DNA of 64,000 nucleotides from Arenimonas soli (GCF_014643775.1 NZ_BMKC01000001.1:682001-746000); one strand, 5' to 3'. Shown: positions 6,855-22,712, numbered from the stretch's first letter. Made by a program: numbers and translations. Notes: generated by a model from the sequence alone, not told the origin.

Positions 6855-8324
6855 TCAGGGCAGGCGGACGTCAGGTGCCCAACGATAACGCACCGTGTAA
6901 CGCAGCTGGGCCTGGCCACCCGCCGGTACCGCGACTTCGAAGCCGGCGGCCTGGGCGTCGAGCTTCTTCGCCGGCACGCTGCTCTGCGTCACTTCCCAGT
7001 CGGTCCAGCGCGACAGCACTTCGCGCACGTGCACGGTGGCGGCCTCGTCCTTGGCGTTGCGCAGCGTCAGCACGATGGTTTCGGTCATCGTGCGACCGCT
7101 GCGGTCGAGCTGGAAATCGGCGCGTTCGCGTTCGGCGGTGATGTCGAAGACGGTGCCCAGCGCCAGCGACACGTTCGCTTGCGCAGGAGTGTGGCCCAGC
7201 GCGGCTTCACCCAGGAAGTCCTTGCCGTCGAAAACGCGCACCCGGCCGGCGGGCAGGGGCACGCCAAGCCCGCCGGACTTCGCGTTTTCGAAAAGCAGGT
7301 TCGCGATGACGGGCTGTTCGCCTTCCTGGCGGTTGTAGTTCGGGTCGATCATCGGCTGCGGCGGCTGCCATTCGCCCATCGGCGAACGGGTTTCGTAGCG
7401 GCGTTCGCAGGCGACGCCGGTGGCGGCGTCCACCAGGGGCAGGCGCTGCACGCTGCCGGTGGGCAGGTCGCCGGTGCCGGGCAGGCGGTAGGCGTGGTAT
7501 TCGCCGGAGGCCTCCGGCGAAGGCGCAGCGTCGGCCACCACCATCATGCGTTCGGACTTGGCGGCCATGGGTGCGGCATAGCCGGCGTCGGTGACGCGGT
7601 TGGGCTGGCCGGCGACCAGGCTCAGTCCGACGTCCCTGAAGTCCATGCCCGAGGTATTGGCCACCATCGCGGCACCGTCGAAGGCCATGCGGCAGGCCTT
7701 GCCCTGGCCGCGCAGCGTGGCCTGGTATTCGGCGCGCCAGGCCAGGCCGCCGGTGGCGTAGCTGAGGTCGAAACTTTCGCGGCCCGCGGCGGGGGAAGCG
7801 ATCGTCCAGGCCAGGCCGGGTTCGGCGGCCAGGCCTTCGGGCAGGGCCGGCAGTTCGAAGCTGGCGTAGTTCGACAGCACCTTCACGCGGCCATCGGGCA
7901 GCTGCAGGGTGAGGCCGTTGCCGGCCGCCAGCAGGGTGCCGGTATGGCGTTCGAGGCCGTTGCCGACGCCCTGTTCAACGGTGACGGTCTGGCCGATCGC
8001 CCGGCGCAGCAGCGCGTCCTGGTCGGCGAGGGCGAAGTCGTAGCGCTGGCCGCGCACGCTCGCCTTGCCGCGCGGTTCCAGGCGCACCGAGCTGGCGTCC
8101 AGGGCCTGCGGCAGGCGCGAATAGCGCACCGCGTTGTCGCCGGGCTTGAGGTCCCAGGCCAGCGTCGTGTCGACGAGTGCATGGCCGGCATTGGCGGGGT
8201 ATCCGCCGGAGCGGGCGACGGCGTCGAAATCGCCGCTGTAGATGGTCAGGCGGGTCGGTTCGGCGGCGATGGCGGGCGAGGCCAGGGCGGCGGCGGTGGC
8301 CAGGGCAAGCAGGTGGCGGTTCAT
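6855..8324 (-). CDS. DUF4139 domain exported protein
   Basis: This protein of 489 residues has a clear signal peptide (MNRHLLALATAAALASPAIA, cleavage before AEPTRL). It belongs to the DUF4139 family, seen in segments such as FDLSYATGGLAWRAEYQATL in the middle and RSGRTMTETIVLTLRNAKDEAATVHVREVLSRWTDWEV near the C-terminus. Family members are beta-rich secreted or periplasmic proteins without an established activity. The start lies 38 bp from the divergent copper chaperone, so the two share a short promoter region. It heads a minus-strand unit with the enoyl-CoA isomerase and lipoprotein. A link between its job and fatty acid metabolism would be speculation. Confidence 0.85.
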   Translation of the reverse strand: MNRHLLALATAAALASPAIAAEPTRLTIYSGDFDAVARSGGYPANAGHALVDTTLAWDLKPGDNAVRYSRLPQALDASSVRLEPRGKASVRGQRYDFALADQDALLRRAIGQTVTVEQGVGNGLERHTGTLLAAGNGLTLQLPDGRVKVLSNYASFELPALPEGLAAEPGLAWTIASPAAGRESFDLSYATGGLAWRAEYQATLRGQGKACRMAFDGAAMVANTSGMDFRDVGLSLVAGQPNRVTDAGYAAPMAAKSERMMVVADAAPSPEASGEYHAYRLPGTGDLPTGSVQRLPLVDAATGVACERRYETRSPMGEWQPPQPMIDPNYNRQEGEQPVIANLLFENAKSGGLGVPLPAGRVRVFDGKDFLGEAALGHTPAQANVSLALGTVFDITAERERADFQLDRSGRTMTETIVLTLRNAKDEAATVHVREVLSRWTDWEVTQSSVPAKKLDAQAAGFEVAVPAGGQAQLRYTVRYRWAPDVRLP

Positions 8325-8350
8325 TCAGTGCTCCCATGCAGTCGTCGGAT

Positions 8351-8356
8351 TATCAT
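8351..8356 (+). promoter_or_regulatory. -10-like hexamer TATCAT, 6 nt before the start codon
   Basis: TATCAT ends exactly 6 nt before the ATG of the copper chaperone gene and no Shine-Dalgarno motif is present. If used, transcription would start at or next to the A of the ATG, giving a leaderless mRNA. No convincing -35 is seen. Confidence 0.45.
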
Positions 8357-8362
8357 AGGCCC

Positions 8363-8830
8363 ATGAACGCACGACGCTTCTTGATGGGGTTGCCGCTGTT
8401 GATGTTGGCTTCAGGGTCCGCGGCCCTGGCCGCCCCGGCGGCGGCAGCCAACGATGAAACCTGCCGGCCAACCATCGAATCCCCCTGGGTGCGCGCCGCG
8501 CCGCCGGGGGCAAAGTCCCTGGCGGCCTACCTGGTGCTGCGCAACGGCTGCGGGACCGCGGTTGAAGTGGTGGACGTGGAAAGCCTGGACTTCGGCACGC
8601 CGATGATCCACCGCACGGTCGAAGAAGGCGGCGTCAGCCGCATGCGGCCCGCGGGAAAACTGGTGCTGGCGCCGGGCGAATCGCTGCGCTTCGAACCCGG
8701 TGGCCTGCACCTGATGCTGATGCAGCCGCTGCGGCCGCTGGCCGAGGGTGACGTGGCGCGCGTGCGGCTGGTGCTGGCCGATGGCAGGCGTTTGTTCGCT
8801 CAATTCCCGGTGCGCCGTTCAGCGCCCTGA
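8363..8830 (+). CDS. PCu(A)C copper chaperone, periplasmic
   Basis: This is a periplasmic Cu(I) chaperone that supplies copper to the CuA centre of cytochrome c oxidase. It has 155 residues with a signal peptide (MNARRFLMGLPLLMLASGSAALA) and a mature domain carrying the exact PCu(A)C spacing H-X10-M-X21-H-X-M: His83, Met94, His116 and Met118. Met81 immediately precedes, as in many family members. The ATG at 8363 was chosen because the signal peptide begins there. It is divergent from the DUF4139 gene and converges on the thioesterase gene with a 5-bp gap. No SenC/Sco gene is adjacent. Confidence 0.92.
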   Translation: MNARRFLMGLPLLMLASGSAALAAPAAAANDETCRPTIESPWVRAAPPGAKSLAAYLVLRNGCGTAVEVVDVESLDFGTPMIHRTVEEGGVSRMRPAGKLVLAPGESLRFEPGGLHLMLMQPLRPLAEGDVARVRLVLADGRRLFAQFPVRRSAP

Positions 8831-8835
8831 AGGAC

Positions 8836-9230
8836 TCAGCCCGCGCAGGCGGCGAGCACGGCGTCCGGCAGCGGCACCGACTGGCCGCTGCGATCGACCC
8901 ACACCAGCACGGTATGGCCGTCGCAATAGAGCACGCCGTCTTCGCTGGCCGAGCTGATGCGGTGGCCCAGGGTCAGGCTCTTGGTGCCGATGCGTTCGGC
9001 GAACAGTTCCACGCGCACCGTTTCCGGCCAGTTCACCGGCCGCCGGTAGTTGAGCTGGACGGCGGCCATGATCGGTGCCGCGCTTTCGCCGGCCCAGTCG
9101 CTGCTGAGCGACTTGAACCAGCGCACGCGCGCCTCTTCGATGTAGCCCAGGTAGCTGGCGTTGTTGACGTGGTTGAACGCATCCAGGTCGCGCCACCGAA
9201 CTTCCAGCGCAACGCCGTAGACGACCGGGT

Positions 9231-9234
<4 letters not shown>
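8836..9234 (-). CDS. acyl-CoA thioesterase, 4HBT/YbgC family
   Basis: This single hot-dog-fold thioesterase of 132 residues has the family core [24 protein letters not shown], with Asp18 at the position of the catalytic aspartate of 4-hydroxybenzoyl-CoA thioesterases. It probably hydrolyses an acyl-CoA or acyl-ACP; the substrate is not readable. The ATG overlaps the TGA of uvrA (ATGA), so it is likely expressed by readthrough and coupling from uvrA, an unusual partner for a repair gene. It is not beside tol-pal genes, where the canonical ybgC resides. Confidence 0.9.
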
Positions 9235-12089
<2,855 letters not shown>

Positions 12090-12414
12090 GCGCCGGGGAG
12101 CGCTCCTTTTTGACGGGCGGGAACGGGAACCGGGCAGTCTAGCAGTCTGGACTGCACGGGCCGTGACCCCGGCTGGGCCGGGTATAAAACCCTGCCTCGT
12201 CAATCACTTGGGAGCAGCCGGCGCGCCGGTTCCACAGCCCGGACGCCGGCCTTGCGCAGGCGCGGGCGGGCGCCTCGCCCGGGCCCGGCCCGCGCCCGCC
12301 ATGCCGGGGTGTCGGAAGGGTTTGACGCAAAAGGGCTTTTTCACCTAGAATTCCGCTTCTGTCCCGTGACCGCGGGCAGGTGTGTCCAAAATAACTACTA
12401 GAGGAATTCCGGTC
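12090..12414. other. divergent intergenic region between uvrA and rplU
   Basis: This 325-bp stretch has no credible gene. It holds several very GC-rich inverted repeats around 12260-12300 (blocks of GCGGGC/GCCCGC) and, at its right end, the rplU promoter and a GAGGAA ribosome binding site. I saw no uvrA-directed consensus promoter. Confidence 0.6.
12322..12351 (+). promoter_or_regulatory. sigma70-type promoter for rplU-rpmA
   Basis: TTGACG (12322-12327) and TAGAAT (12346-12351) are separated by 18 bp, a near-consensus housekeeping promoter. The inferred transcript start is near 12358, leaving a leader of about 57 nt before rplU. This suits a highly expressed ribosomal protein operon. Confidence 0.8.
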
Positions 12415-12726
12415 ATGTACGCAGTCATCGTTACCGGCGGTAAGCAGTACCGCGTTATGCAGGGCGAGACCCTGAAGGTCGAGAAGATCGACCTCGAGGA
12501 AGGCAAGAGCTTCGACATCGAAAAGGTGCTGATGCTCGGCGACGGCGACAAGGTCACCGTTGGCGCGCCCCTCGTTGATGGTGCCAAGGTCACCGCGACC
12601 ATCAAGTCGCACGGCCGCCTGGACAAGGTCCGCATCGTCAAGTTCCGTCGCCGCAAGCACCATCGCAAGCAGATGGGCCACCGGCAGTACTACACCGAAA
12701 TCGAAATCACCGGCATCGCCGGCTAA
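12415..12726 (+). CDS. rplU: 50S ribosomal protein L21
   Basis: This is ribosomal protein L21 (103 residues), a 23S rRNA-binding component of the large subunit. [24 protein letters not shown] is the conserved N-terminus and [22 protein letters not shown] the basic RNA-binding C-terminal part. The ATG at 12415 follows GAGGAA by about 9 bases; an upstream in-frame start lacks conservation. It is followed by rpmA 18 bp downstream, the usual L21-L27 pair. Confidence 0.98.
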   Translation: MYAVIVTGGKQYRVMQGETLKVEKIDLEEGKSFDIEKVLMLGDGDKVTVGAPLVDGAKVTATIKSHGRLDKVRIVKFRRRKHHRKQMGHRQYYTEIEITGIAG

Positions 12727-12744
12727 GCCAGAGGAGACAGCGTC

Positions 12745-13005
12745 ATGGCACAGAAAAAAGGCGTAGGCTCGTCCCGCAACGGCCGCGATTCCAACCCGAA
12801 GTACCTGGGCGTCAAGATGTACGGTGGCCAGGCCATCGACGCCGGCAACATCATCGTGCGCCAGCGCGGCACCGAGTTCCATCCGGGTCCGGGCGTCGGC
12901 CTCGGCCGCGACCACACCCTGTTCGCCCTGGTGGACGGCGTGGTGGATTTTTCGGTCAAGGGCCCCAAGAAGCGCCGCACCGTGAGCGTGGTCCCGGCGG
13001 CCTGA
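12745..13005 (+). CDS. rpmA: 50S ribosomal protein L27
   Basis: This is L27 (86 residues), whose flexible N-terminus reaches the peptidyl-transferase centre. [29 protein letters not shown] is the standard sequence with no Firmicutes-type N-terminal extension needing cleavage. The segment [26 protein letters not shown] is also canonical. An AGAGGAGA ribosome binding site precedes the start. A strong terminator follows the stop. Confidence 0.98.
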   Translation: MAQKKGVGSSRNGRDSNPKYLGVKMYGGQAIDAGNIIVRQRGTEFHPGPGVGLGRDHTLFALVDGVVDFSVKGPKKRRTVSVVPAA

Positions 13006-13029
13006 AACCCGCCCGGTTCCGCCTGAAGG

Positions 13030-13051
13030 GCCCCGCTTCGGCGGGGCTTTT
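13030..13051 (+). terminator. intrinsic terminator after rpmA
   Basis: A 7-bp GC stem (GCCCCGC / GCGGGGC) with a TTCG tetraloop is followed by TTTTCGTTT, a textbook intrinsic terminator 24 bp after the L27 stop. It separates the ribosomal pair from obgE. Confidence 0.85.
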
Positions 13052-13064
13052 CGTTTCCGCATGA

Positions 13065-14249
<1,185 letters not shown>

Positions 14250-14311
14250 GGCGGCGGCCGCCGGCCGCTGCAGCCGTCGCTGCAGTCCGTGGGCCGGCAA
14301 ATCGCGGGCAG

Positions 14312-14337
14312 CAAAAAGGCCGGCTTTCGCCGGCCTT
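14312..14337 (-). terminator. intrinsic terminator of rpsT (minus strand)
   Basis: The stem AAGGCCGGC / GCCGGCCTT with a 4-nt loop is followed, on the minus strand, by a T-run (TTTTTGC). It lies between convergent obgE and rpsT and best fits rpsT. Confidence 0.75.
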
Positions 14338-14385
14338 CGTGCGCTGGCCAGGGCGCCTGCCTGGGTGACCAGGGGCGCCGCGGGC

Positions 14386-14655
14386 TCAGGCCTGCTTCAG
14401 CGCCTTGATGTGGGCGGTGATGCGGCTCTTGTGGCGGGCCGCCTTGTTCTTGTGGATCAGGCCACGGGCCGAGTAGCGGTCGAGGATCGGCTGCGCGGTC
14501 GCGAAGGCGGCCTCGGCGGCCGGGGCGTCCTTGGCTTCCAGGGCCTTGAGGACCTTCTTCACGGCGGTGCGCAGCATGGAACGCTGGCTGGCATTGCGGG
14601 CGTTGCGGACGACGGTCTGCTTGGCGCGCTTCTTGGCGGACTTGATGTTGGCCAC
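14386..14655 (-). CDS. rpsT: 30S ribosomal protein S20
   Basis: This is S20 (89 residues), a primary 16S rRNA-binding helical protein. The start is a GTG at 14655 ([21 protein letters not shown]), with AGGAG about 7 bases upstream. A non-ATG start for S20 is known from other bacteria, where it is linked to autogenous control of translation; here that is inference. The sequence [15 protein letters not shown] and the lysine-rich C-terminus [19 protein letters not shown] are canonical. It is a single-gene unit, divergent from murJ, with its own promoter and terminator. Confidence 0.97.
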   Translation of the reverse strand: MANIKSAKKRAKQTVVRNARNASQRSMLRTAVKKVLKALEAKDAPAAEAAFATAQPILDRYSARGLIHKNKAARHKSRITAHIKALKQA

Positions 14656-14731
14656 GGAGGGCTCCTGAAAACGTTGGACGAGGGCCGGGCGTTGGGTTCC
14701 CGGCCGGGAATAGGGGGTCGAAAGACCCGAA

Positions 14732-14760
14732 ATTATGGGGGATTCAGTAGCTTGAGTCAA
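14732..14760 (-). promoter_or_regulatory. sigma70-type promoter for rpsT
   Basis: On the minus strand, TTGACT (14760-14755) and CATAAT (14737-14732) are separated by 17 bp. The inferred start near 14725 leaves a leader of about 70 nt before the GTG, long enough for regulation by S20. The -35 lies within 15 bp of the murJ start. Confidence 0.8.
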
Positions 14761-14774
14761 ATACCCCCCGGGGG

Positions 14775-16361
14775 GTGCCCGTGAGCCCGCCGGAGGCGAC
14801 CCAGCCCAAGGGCGGCCTGCTGCGTTCCACCGCGGTTTTCAGCGCCATGACCCTGCTTTCGCGCATCGCCGGCTTTGCCCGGGACGTGGTGCAGGCGCAT
14901 GTCTTTGGCGCCGGCGGCATCGTCGATGCCTTCGCGGTCGCCTACCGCATCCCCAACTACCTGCGCCGGATCTTCGCCGAGGGTTCGTTCGCCTCGGCCT
15001 TCGTGCCGGTGCTGTCGGAACTGCGCCAGCGCGGCGACCAGGCGGCGCTGAAGGATTTCCTGGACCACGTCGCCGGCGCCCTGTGCGCGGTGGTGCTGGT
15101 GGTCAGCGGCCTGGGCCTGCTGGCGGCGCCGCTGGTGGTGGCGGTCATCGCCCCGGGCCAGCTCGACGACCCGGCCAAGTTCGCGCTTACCTCCGACCTG
15201 CTGCGCATCGTTTTCCCCTACCTGGCGCTGGTGTCCATGACGGCCCTGGCCGGCGCGGTGCTCAACAGTTTCCAGCGGTTCGCCCTGCCGGCGGTGACGC
15301 CGGTCCTGCACAACCTGTCGGTGATCGCCGCCATGCTGCTGCTGGCGCCGATGCTGGCCGTGCCCATCCACGCCCTGGCCTGGGGCGTGCTGGCCGCCGG
15401 TTTCCTGCAGCTGGTGCTGCTGTGGCCGGCGATGGGGCGGCTGGGGCTGCGGCCGAGGCTGCGGCTGAACTTCCGGCACCCGGGCGTTCGCCGGGTCGGC
15501 GCGCTGATGCTGCCGACCCTGTTTTCGTCGTCGGTGGCGCAGCTGAACCTGATCGTCGGCACCATGTTCGCCTCGCTGCTGATCGACGGCAGCCAGAGCT
15601 GGCTCTATTACTCCGACCGCCTGGTGGAATTCCCGCTGGGCCTGTTCGGCGTCGCGTTGGCCACGGTGATCCTGCCGCACCTGGCGCGTCGCCACGCCGA
15701 CATCGACACCGCCGGCTATGCCAGCGCCCTGGACTGGGGCCTGCGCAGCGTGCTGCTGCTGGCGGTGCCGGCCGCCCTGGGCCTGGTGCTGCTGGCCGAA
15801 CCGCTGGTGCTGACCATCTTCGAACGCGGCGCCTTCAGCGCCGGCGATGCCCGCATGACCTCGCTGAGTCTGATGGCGATGTGCATCGGCATCCCGGGGT
15901 TCATGGCGACCAAGGTGCTGCTGTCGGCCTTTTACGCGCGCCAGGACACCCGCACCCCGATGCGTGCCGCGGTGCGCACAGTATTTATCAACGTGGCGCT
16001 GACGGCCGCGATCACCACGCCGCTGTGGCTGTGGGACGTTCCTGGCGCGCACGCCGGCATCGCCCTGGCCACCGGCCTGGCCGGCCTGGCCAATGCCGTC
16101 CTGCTGTGGCGGGCCCTGCGTCGTGAGGGCACGTTCGTGCTTTCGCCGGGCTGGGGCCGGCACCTGCTGCGCGTGGGCGTGGCCAGCGTGGCGCTGGCGG
16201 CGGCGGTGCTGGCCTGCCTGCAGGCCATCGGCGACTGGCGGGAATGGGCCGGTATCGCCCGCTGGGGCCTGCTGCTGGCCGTGGTCGGTGCCGGTGCCGG
16301 CGCCTACGGGCTGGGGCTGCTGGCCACGGGCTGGCGGCCGCGCGAACTGCGCGGGCCGTGA
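14775..16361 (+). CDS. murJ: lipid II flippase MurJ
   Basis: MurJ moves lipid-linked peptidoglycan precursors across the inner membrane. The protein has about 528 residues and roughly 14 hydrophobic segments spread over its length, as in the MviN/MurJ family. Recognisable elements are [25 protein letters not shown] at the N-terminus (containing the conserved SRxxGxxRD arginines), [19 protein letters not shown], and [10 protein letters not shown] near residue 395. Two GTG codons (14775, 14781) could start it and no ATG or clear ribosome site separates them. A possible ribF promoter lies between the murJ stop and ribF, so the operon may have an internal start. Confidence 0.95.
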   Translation: MPVSPPEATQPKGGLLRSTAVFSAMTLLSRIAGFARDVVQAHVFGAGGIVDAFAVAYRIPNYLRRIFAEGSFASAFVPVLSELRQRGDQAALKDFLDHVAGALCAVVLVVSGLGLLAAPLVVAVIAPGQLDDPAKFALTSDLLRIVFPYLALVSMTALAGAVLNSFQRFALPAVTPVLHNLSVIAAMLLLAPMLAVPIHALAWGVLAAGFLQLVLLWPAMGRLGLRPRLRLNFRHPGVRRVGALMLPTLFSSSVAQLNLIVGTMFASLLIDGSQSWLYYSDRLVEFPLGLFGVALATVILPHLARRHADIDTAGYASALDWGLRSVLLLAVPAALGLVLLAEPLVLTIFERGAFSAGDARMTSLSLMAMCIGIPGFMATKVLLSAFYARQDTRTPMRAAVRTVFINVALTAAITTPLWLWDVPGAHAGIALATGLAGLANAVLLWRALRREGTFVLSPGWGRHLLRVGVASVALAAAVLACLQAIGDWREWAGIARWGLLLAVVGAGAGAYGLGLLATGWRPRELRGP

Positions 16362-16372
16362 CCGGGCCCGGC

Positions 16373-16378
16373 TATAAT
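16373..16378 (+). promoter_or_regulatory. consensus -10 TATAAT, 6 nt before the ribF start codon
   Basis: A perfect TATAAT ends exactly 6 nt upstream of the ribF ATG; transcription would begin at the start codon itself. There is no Shine-Dalgarno motif in the 23 bases between the murJ stop and ribF. No good -35 is seen. It indicates a leaderless ribF transcript. Confidence 0.55.
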
Positions 16379-16384
16379 TCCCTG

Positions 16385-17337
16385 ATGGACAAGCTGTTCC
16401 GGGACGTCGAGGGCGAATGCATCGCCCCGCAGGGCAGCGTGGTTTGCATCGGCGCCTTCGACGGCCTCCACCGGGGGCACCAGGCCCTGGTCGGCCACGT
16501 GCGGGCGCGTGCGCGCGCCCTGGGCCTGAAGGCAGTGGCGCTGAGCTTCGAACCCCTGCCTCGCGAGTATTTTTCCCCCGCCGACCCGCCGGCGCGCCTG
16601 CTGCTGCCGCGGGCCCGTTTCGAGGGCCTGTGCCGGCTGGGCATGGACGCCGTCGGCCTGCTGCGCTTCAACGCGGCGATGGCGGCGATGTCGCCGGAAA
16701 CCTTCGTTGAAAAGGTGCTGGTCGAACGCCTGGCCGCGCGCGAGGTCTGGGTGGGGCCGGGATTCCGTTTCGGAAACCGCCGTGCCGGCGACCTGGCGAC
16801 CCTGCAGGCGCTGGGGGAAGTGCACGGGTTCAAGGCAACCGAAGTCGCGGTCGTGGCCGACGGCGGTGAACGGGTGTCGGCCAGCGCCGTGCGCGCCCAA
16901 CTGGCCGCCGGCGACCTCGACGCGGCCGCCCGTGCCCTGGGCCGCCGCTACGCCATCGCCGGCACCGTGGTGCGCGGCAAGCAGCTGGGCCGCCGGCTCG
17001 GCTACCCTACGGCGAACATCCGCCTGGCCGGCAAGCGGGCGCCGCTGGGCGGCATCTTCGCGGTCTGGGTACACGGCATCGGCCCCGTACCGCGCGCCGG
17101 CGTGGCCAGCCTGGGCACGCGGCCGACGGTGCAGGGCGTCGAGCCCCTGCTCGAGGCGCATGTGTTCGACTTCGACGGCGACCTCTACGGAAGCCGCATC
17201 GAAGTGGAGTTCGTCGCCAAGCTGCGCGACGAGGAAAAATTCGACGACCTGCCGTCCCTGGTCCGACAGATGGACGAGGATTCCCGGCAGGCCCGGCGCG
17301 CTTTGCGCCACGACAAGGAAACATCCGGAGTAAGTGC

Positions 17338-17341
<4 letters not shown>
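16385..17341 (+). CDS. ribF: bifunctional riboflavin kinase / FAD synthetase
   Basis: RibF phosphorylates riboflavin to FMN and adenylates FMN to FAD. The protein is 318 residues. The N-terminal nucleotidyltransferase domain shows [17 protein letters not shown] (the GxFDGxHxGH motif) and [12 protein letters not shown]. The C-terminal kinase domain (from about residue 185) shows [18 protein letters not shown] and [10 protein letters not shown]. The ATG at 16385 begins [17 protein letters not shown], as in relatives. Its stop overlaps the ileS start (GTGA). ribF-ileS-lspA-ispH is a conserved proteobacterial order. Confidence 0.96.
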
Positions 17342-20174
<2,833 letters not shown>

Positions 20175-20175
<1 letters not shown>

Positions 20176-20675
20176 TGGCTGCCCCGCGCCCGAACGCGCT
20201 GGCCTGGCTGGGCCTGTCGGCCGTGCTGGTGGTCGTGGACCAGTGGAGCAAGTGGCTGGCGATGGCCAAGCTGGAGTACGGCAAGCCGGTGCCCTTCATC
20301 GAGGGCTTCTGGAACTGGACCCTGGTGCACAACTACGGTGCCGCCTTCAGCTTCCTGTCCAATGCCGGCGGCTGGCAGCGCTGGTTCTTCACCGTGCTGG
20401 CATTCGGCATCAGCGCCGGCCTGGTGGTCTGGCTGGCGCGCACGCCGCGCAGCGACTGGCGCACCGCGCTGCCGTTCGCGCTGGTCATCGCCGGCGCCAT
20501 CGGCAACGTCATCGACCGGATCCGCTTCGGCTACGTGGTGGACTTCGTCGACTGGTACGCGGGCACCTGGCACTGGCCGGCCTTCAACGTGGCCGATTCA
20601 GCCATCGTGGTGGGCGCGGTGCTGATGGTGCTGTTCAGCTTCAGGTCGCCGGCAGCGGCCGGCAAGGGCGGATAA
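20175..20675 (+). CDS. lspA: prolipoprotein signal peptidase LspA
   Basis: This is signal peptidase II, an inner-membrane aspartyl protease that removes lipoprotein signal peptides. The protein is 166 residues with four hydrophobic segments. Conserved blocks are [42 protein letters not shown] and FNVADSAIV; the aspartates of VVDF and NVADS are the expected catalytic dyad. It starts inside the ileS stop and ends 7 bp before ispH. The predicted lipoproteins in this window would be its clients. Confidence 0.97.
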
Positions 20676-20682
20676 TCCGGCC

Positions 20683-21633
20683 ATGGACATCCTGCTCGCC
20701 AATCCCCGTGGCTTTTGCGCCGGCGTCGACCGCGCCATCGAGATCGTCAAGCGCGCCATCGATTCCCTGGGCGCGCCGATCTACGTGCGCCATGAAGTGG
20801 TGCACAACCGCTTCGTGGTCGAAGACCTGCGCCAGCGCGGCGCCGTGTTCGTCGAAGAGCTCGACGAAGTGCCGGCCGGCGCCACGGTCATCTTCAGCGC
20901 CCACGGCGTGTCGCAGGCGGTGCGCGCCGAAGCCGACCGCCGCGGCCTGAAGGTGTTCGACGCCACCTGCCCACTGGTCACCAAGGTGCACATCGAAGTG
21001 GCGCGCCACTGCCGCGCCGGCCGCGACGTGGTGCTGATCGGCCACGCCGGGCACCCGGAAGTGGAGGGCACCATGGGCCAGTGGCGCCGCGAACACGGCG
21101 AAAACCACATCCACCTGGTCGAAGACGTGGCCGGCGTGGCGACGCTGCAGCCCACCCAACCCGACAACCTGGCCTACACCACCCAGACGACGCTGTCGGT
21201 GGACGACACCAAGGAGATCATTTCAGCCCTGCAGGCGCGTTTCCCGTCCATCCAGGGTCCGAAACACGACGACATCTGCTACGCAACCCAGAACCGCCAG
21301 GACGCCGTGCGCGTGCTGGCCGGGCAGGCCGAAGTGGTGCTGGTGGTCGGCTCGGTGAACAGCTCCAACTCCAACCGCCTGCGCGAGCTGGCCGAGAAGC
21401 AGGGCGCCCGCGCCTACCTGATCGACGGCGCCTCCGACATCAACCCCGACTGGGTGGCCGGCGTGGCCCGGGTGGGCATCACCGCCGGCGCCTCGGCGCC
21501 GGAAGTGCTGGTCCAGGACGTGGTCCAGCGCCTGCGCGACCTGGGCGCCACCGGGGTGGAACACCTGGAGGGCAAGCCCGAGGACGTGGTCTTCGCCCTG
21601 CCCAAGGAACTGCGGATCCAGCTGGTGAATTGA
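20683..21633 (+). CDS. ispH: 4-hydroxy-3-methylbut-2-enyl diphosphate reductase IspH
   Basis: IspH is the last enzyme of the MEP isoprenoid pathway, reducing HMBPP to IPP and DMAPP with a 4Fe-4S cluster. It has 316 residues with all three cluster cysteines: Cys12 ([12 protein letters not shown]), Cys96 ([11 protein letters not shown]) and Cys199 ([11 protein letters not shown]). The substrate-binding HGV, HPE and SSNSNRL elements are present. The gene is complete. Its last 49 codons (from 21484) are duplicated at 96% nucleotide identity 2,257 bp downstream, beyond a three-gene module, so the present C-terminus may have been exchanged when that segment arrived. Confidence 0.98.
   Translation: MDILLANPRGFCAGVDRAIEIVKRAIDSLGAPIYVRHEVVHNRFVVEDLRQRGAVFVEELDEVPAGATVIFSAHGVSQAVRAEADRRGLKVFDATCPLVTKVHIEVARHCRAGRDVVLIGHAGHPEVEGTMGQWRREHGENHIHLVEDVAGVATLQPTQPDNLAYTTQTTLSVDDTKEIISALQARFPSIQGPKHDDICYATQNRQDAVRVLAGQAEVVLVVGSVNSSNSNRLRELAEKQGARAYLIDGASDINPDWVAGVARVGITAGASAPEVLVQDVVQRLRDLGATGVEHLEGKPEDVVFALPKELRIQLVN
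21484..21633 (+). repeat. direct repeat, left copy (ispH 3' end)
   Basis: These last 150 bp of ispH recur at 23741-23890 in the same orientation without gaps and with 6 mismatches counted by eye (96% identity). The similarity stops abruptly at both ends, just upstream of codon 268 and at the stop codon. The repeats bracket the AT-richer module in between. Confidence 0.93.
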
Positions 21634-21648
21634 CCGCCGGGGTGAAAT

Positions 21649-22002
21649 TCAGGACAGGTCTTTGGGTGCCTGCGCCTCATAGTCCGCGAGTGCCGCGTTC
21701 AGCGCCTGGGCCTGCCTGTTTGCCAGCACTTGCATGTCAGTGGAAAGGTGCGCCACCCGATCCGGGTGGCACAAGGCCATGCCCCGCTTGTAGGCCAGCC
21801 GGACCTCCGCGTCGGTTGCCGACTCGGTCACTCCCAGCACGTCCCACCAGACGGTTTCGGCTGCTTCCCACGTCTTGTGGAGGGTAGAGGCATCTTCATC
21901 GGCTGACGGTGTGCGGCGCCGCGATCCGTCTATGAAGGCGCTGACCAGCCAGTAGCCCGCCAACAGGCCACCAAGTCCCACAACAATCTCAACGGTGCTC
22001 AC
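21649..22002 (-). CDS. membrane-anchored J-domain protein
   Basis: This 117-residue protein starts at a GTG overlapping the stop of the upstream membrane-protein gene (GTGA). Residues 3-24 form a transmembrane anchor (VEIVVGLGGLLAGYWLVSAF), followed by a charged linker and a C-terminal J-domain of about 60 residues: WWDVLGVTESATDAEVRLAYKRGMALCHPDRV. The HPD tripeptide (79-81), which stimulates Hsp70 ATPase, is intact. It would recruit DnaK to the inner membrane. There is no Gly/Phe region or zinc finger, unlike DnaJ. It is the last gene of the module bounded by the ispH repeats and its codons are less GC-rich than neighbours. The client may be the membrane protein encoded just before it. Confidence 0.82.
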   Translation of the reverse strand: MSTVEIVVGLGGLLAGYWLVSAFIDGSRRRTPSADEDASTLHKTWEAAETVWWDVLGVTESATDAEVRLAYKRGMALCHPDRVAHLSTDMQVLANRQAQALNAALADYEAQAPKDLS

Positions 22003-22670
22003 CGGGCCAGCCCCTCCGTGTGGGAAGTGGCCGCCAGGAACGCTTCGCGGTCTTCGTCCTGCAGTGAGCGCATGTAGGGTTCGAGTGTTCTCATTGCGGC
22101 ATGCCGCTCCTGCCGGCTCAAGCAGCTGCGGTAGACCTGTGCGAAGTCCAGAGCTCGTCGATCGAGCACTGCCCGCCGCAACAGATTGAGAGCATTTGGG
22201 GGGCAGATAATGGAGGAAAACAGATGTGTCCGCGGCAAGCCGTCGCCTTTCAACGCCACGAGCAAGCAGTATGTCCAAGTGCTGAGGTAGAGCCAGCCCA
22301 ACGCAATTAGAAGCACAATGTTGGAGCCGCCCCAAACCGCGATGGCTACCGTGCTCGCCAGGTGACCGAAGGTCAGGCAAATCGTCAGTAGCACCCACGG
22401 CGCTCCAGGTGTCGACCTTTCCGCGTGCACTGCCTGGCCCGAAGCGAAGTGGGCGCGACGCACCGGGAACCAAGGCGTAATCGGCGGCAGCAGGTAGATG
22501 ATCCTTCCTGCCACGATCGTTACCCGTCCCGGTGACACCAGGGCGAAGGGGCGCCCCTCCGATCCGCAACGGCAGAGCACGGTGTTGCCTTCCACCAGGA
22601 CGAAGCAGTCGGCCAGATATAGCGCCAACAGGGCACAGGCGGTCAGGACGGAAATGGGCAGGTCAACCAT
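21999..22670 (-). CDS. multi-pass membrane protein of unknown function
   Basis: I do not recognise this 223-residue protein. Hydrophobic segments lie near residues 5-25 (SVLTACALLALYLADCFVLV), 92-112 and 116-138 (IVLLIALGWLYLSTWTYCLL), with a weaker one near 48-64. A CRCG pair sits after the first helix. The last 80 residues are soluble and Arg/Glu-rich and contain three further cysteines, counting the one in the ICPP motif. The start ATG is at 22670. The stop overlaps the J-domain gene, so the two products are made together and may interact. It lies 42 bp after the DUF2167 gene on the same strand. Its base composition is AT-richer than the surrounding core genes. Confidence 0.65.
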   Translation of the reverse strand: MVDLPISVLTACALLALYLADCFVLVEGNTVLCRCGSEGRPFALVSPGRVTIVAGRIIYLLPPITPWFPVRRAHFASGQAVHAERSTPGAPWVLLTICLTFGHLASTVAIAVWGGSNIVLLIALGWLYLSTWTYCLLVALKGDGLPRTHLFSSIICPPNALNLLRRAVLDRRALDFAQVYRSCLSRQERHAAMRTLEPYMRSLQDEDREAFLAATSHTEGLAR

Positions 22671-22712
22671 CGGAATGTGCTCCCGGTTGATCCTTCCGGC
22701 GGCCCGGTTGCG

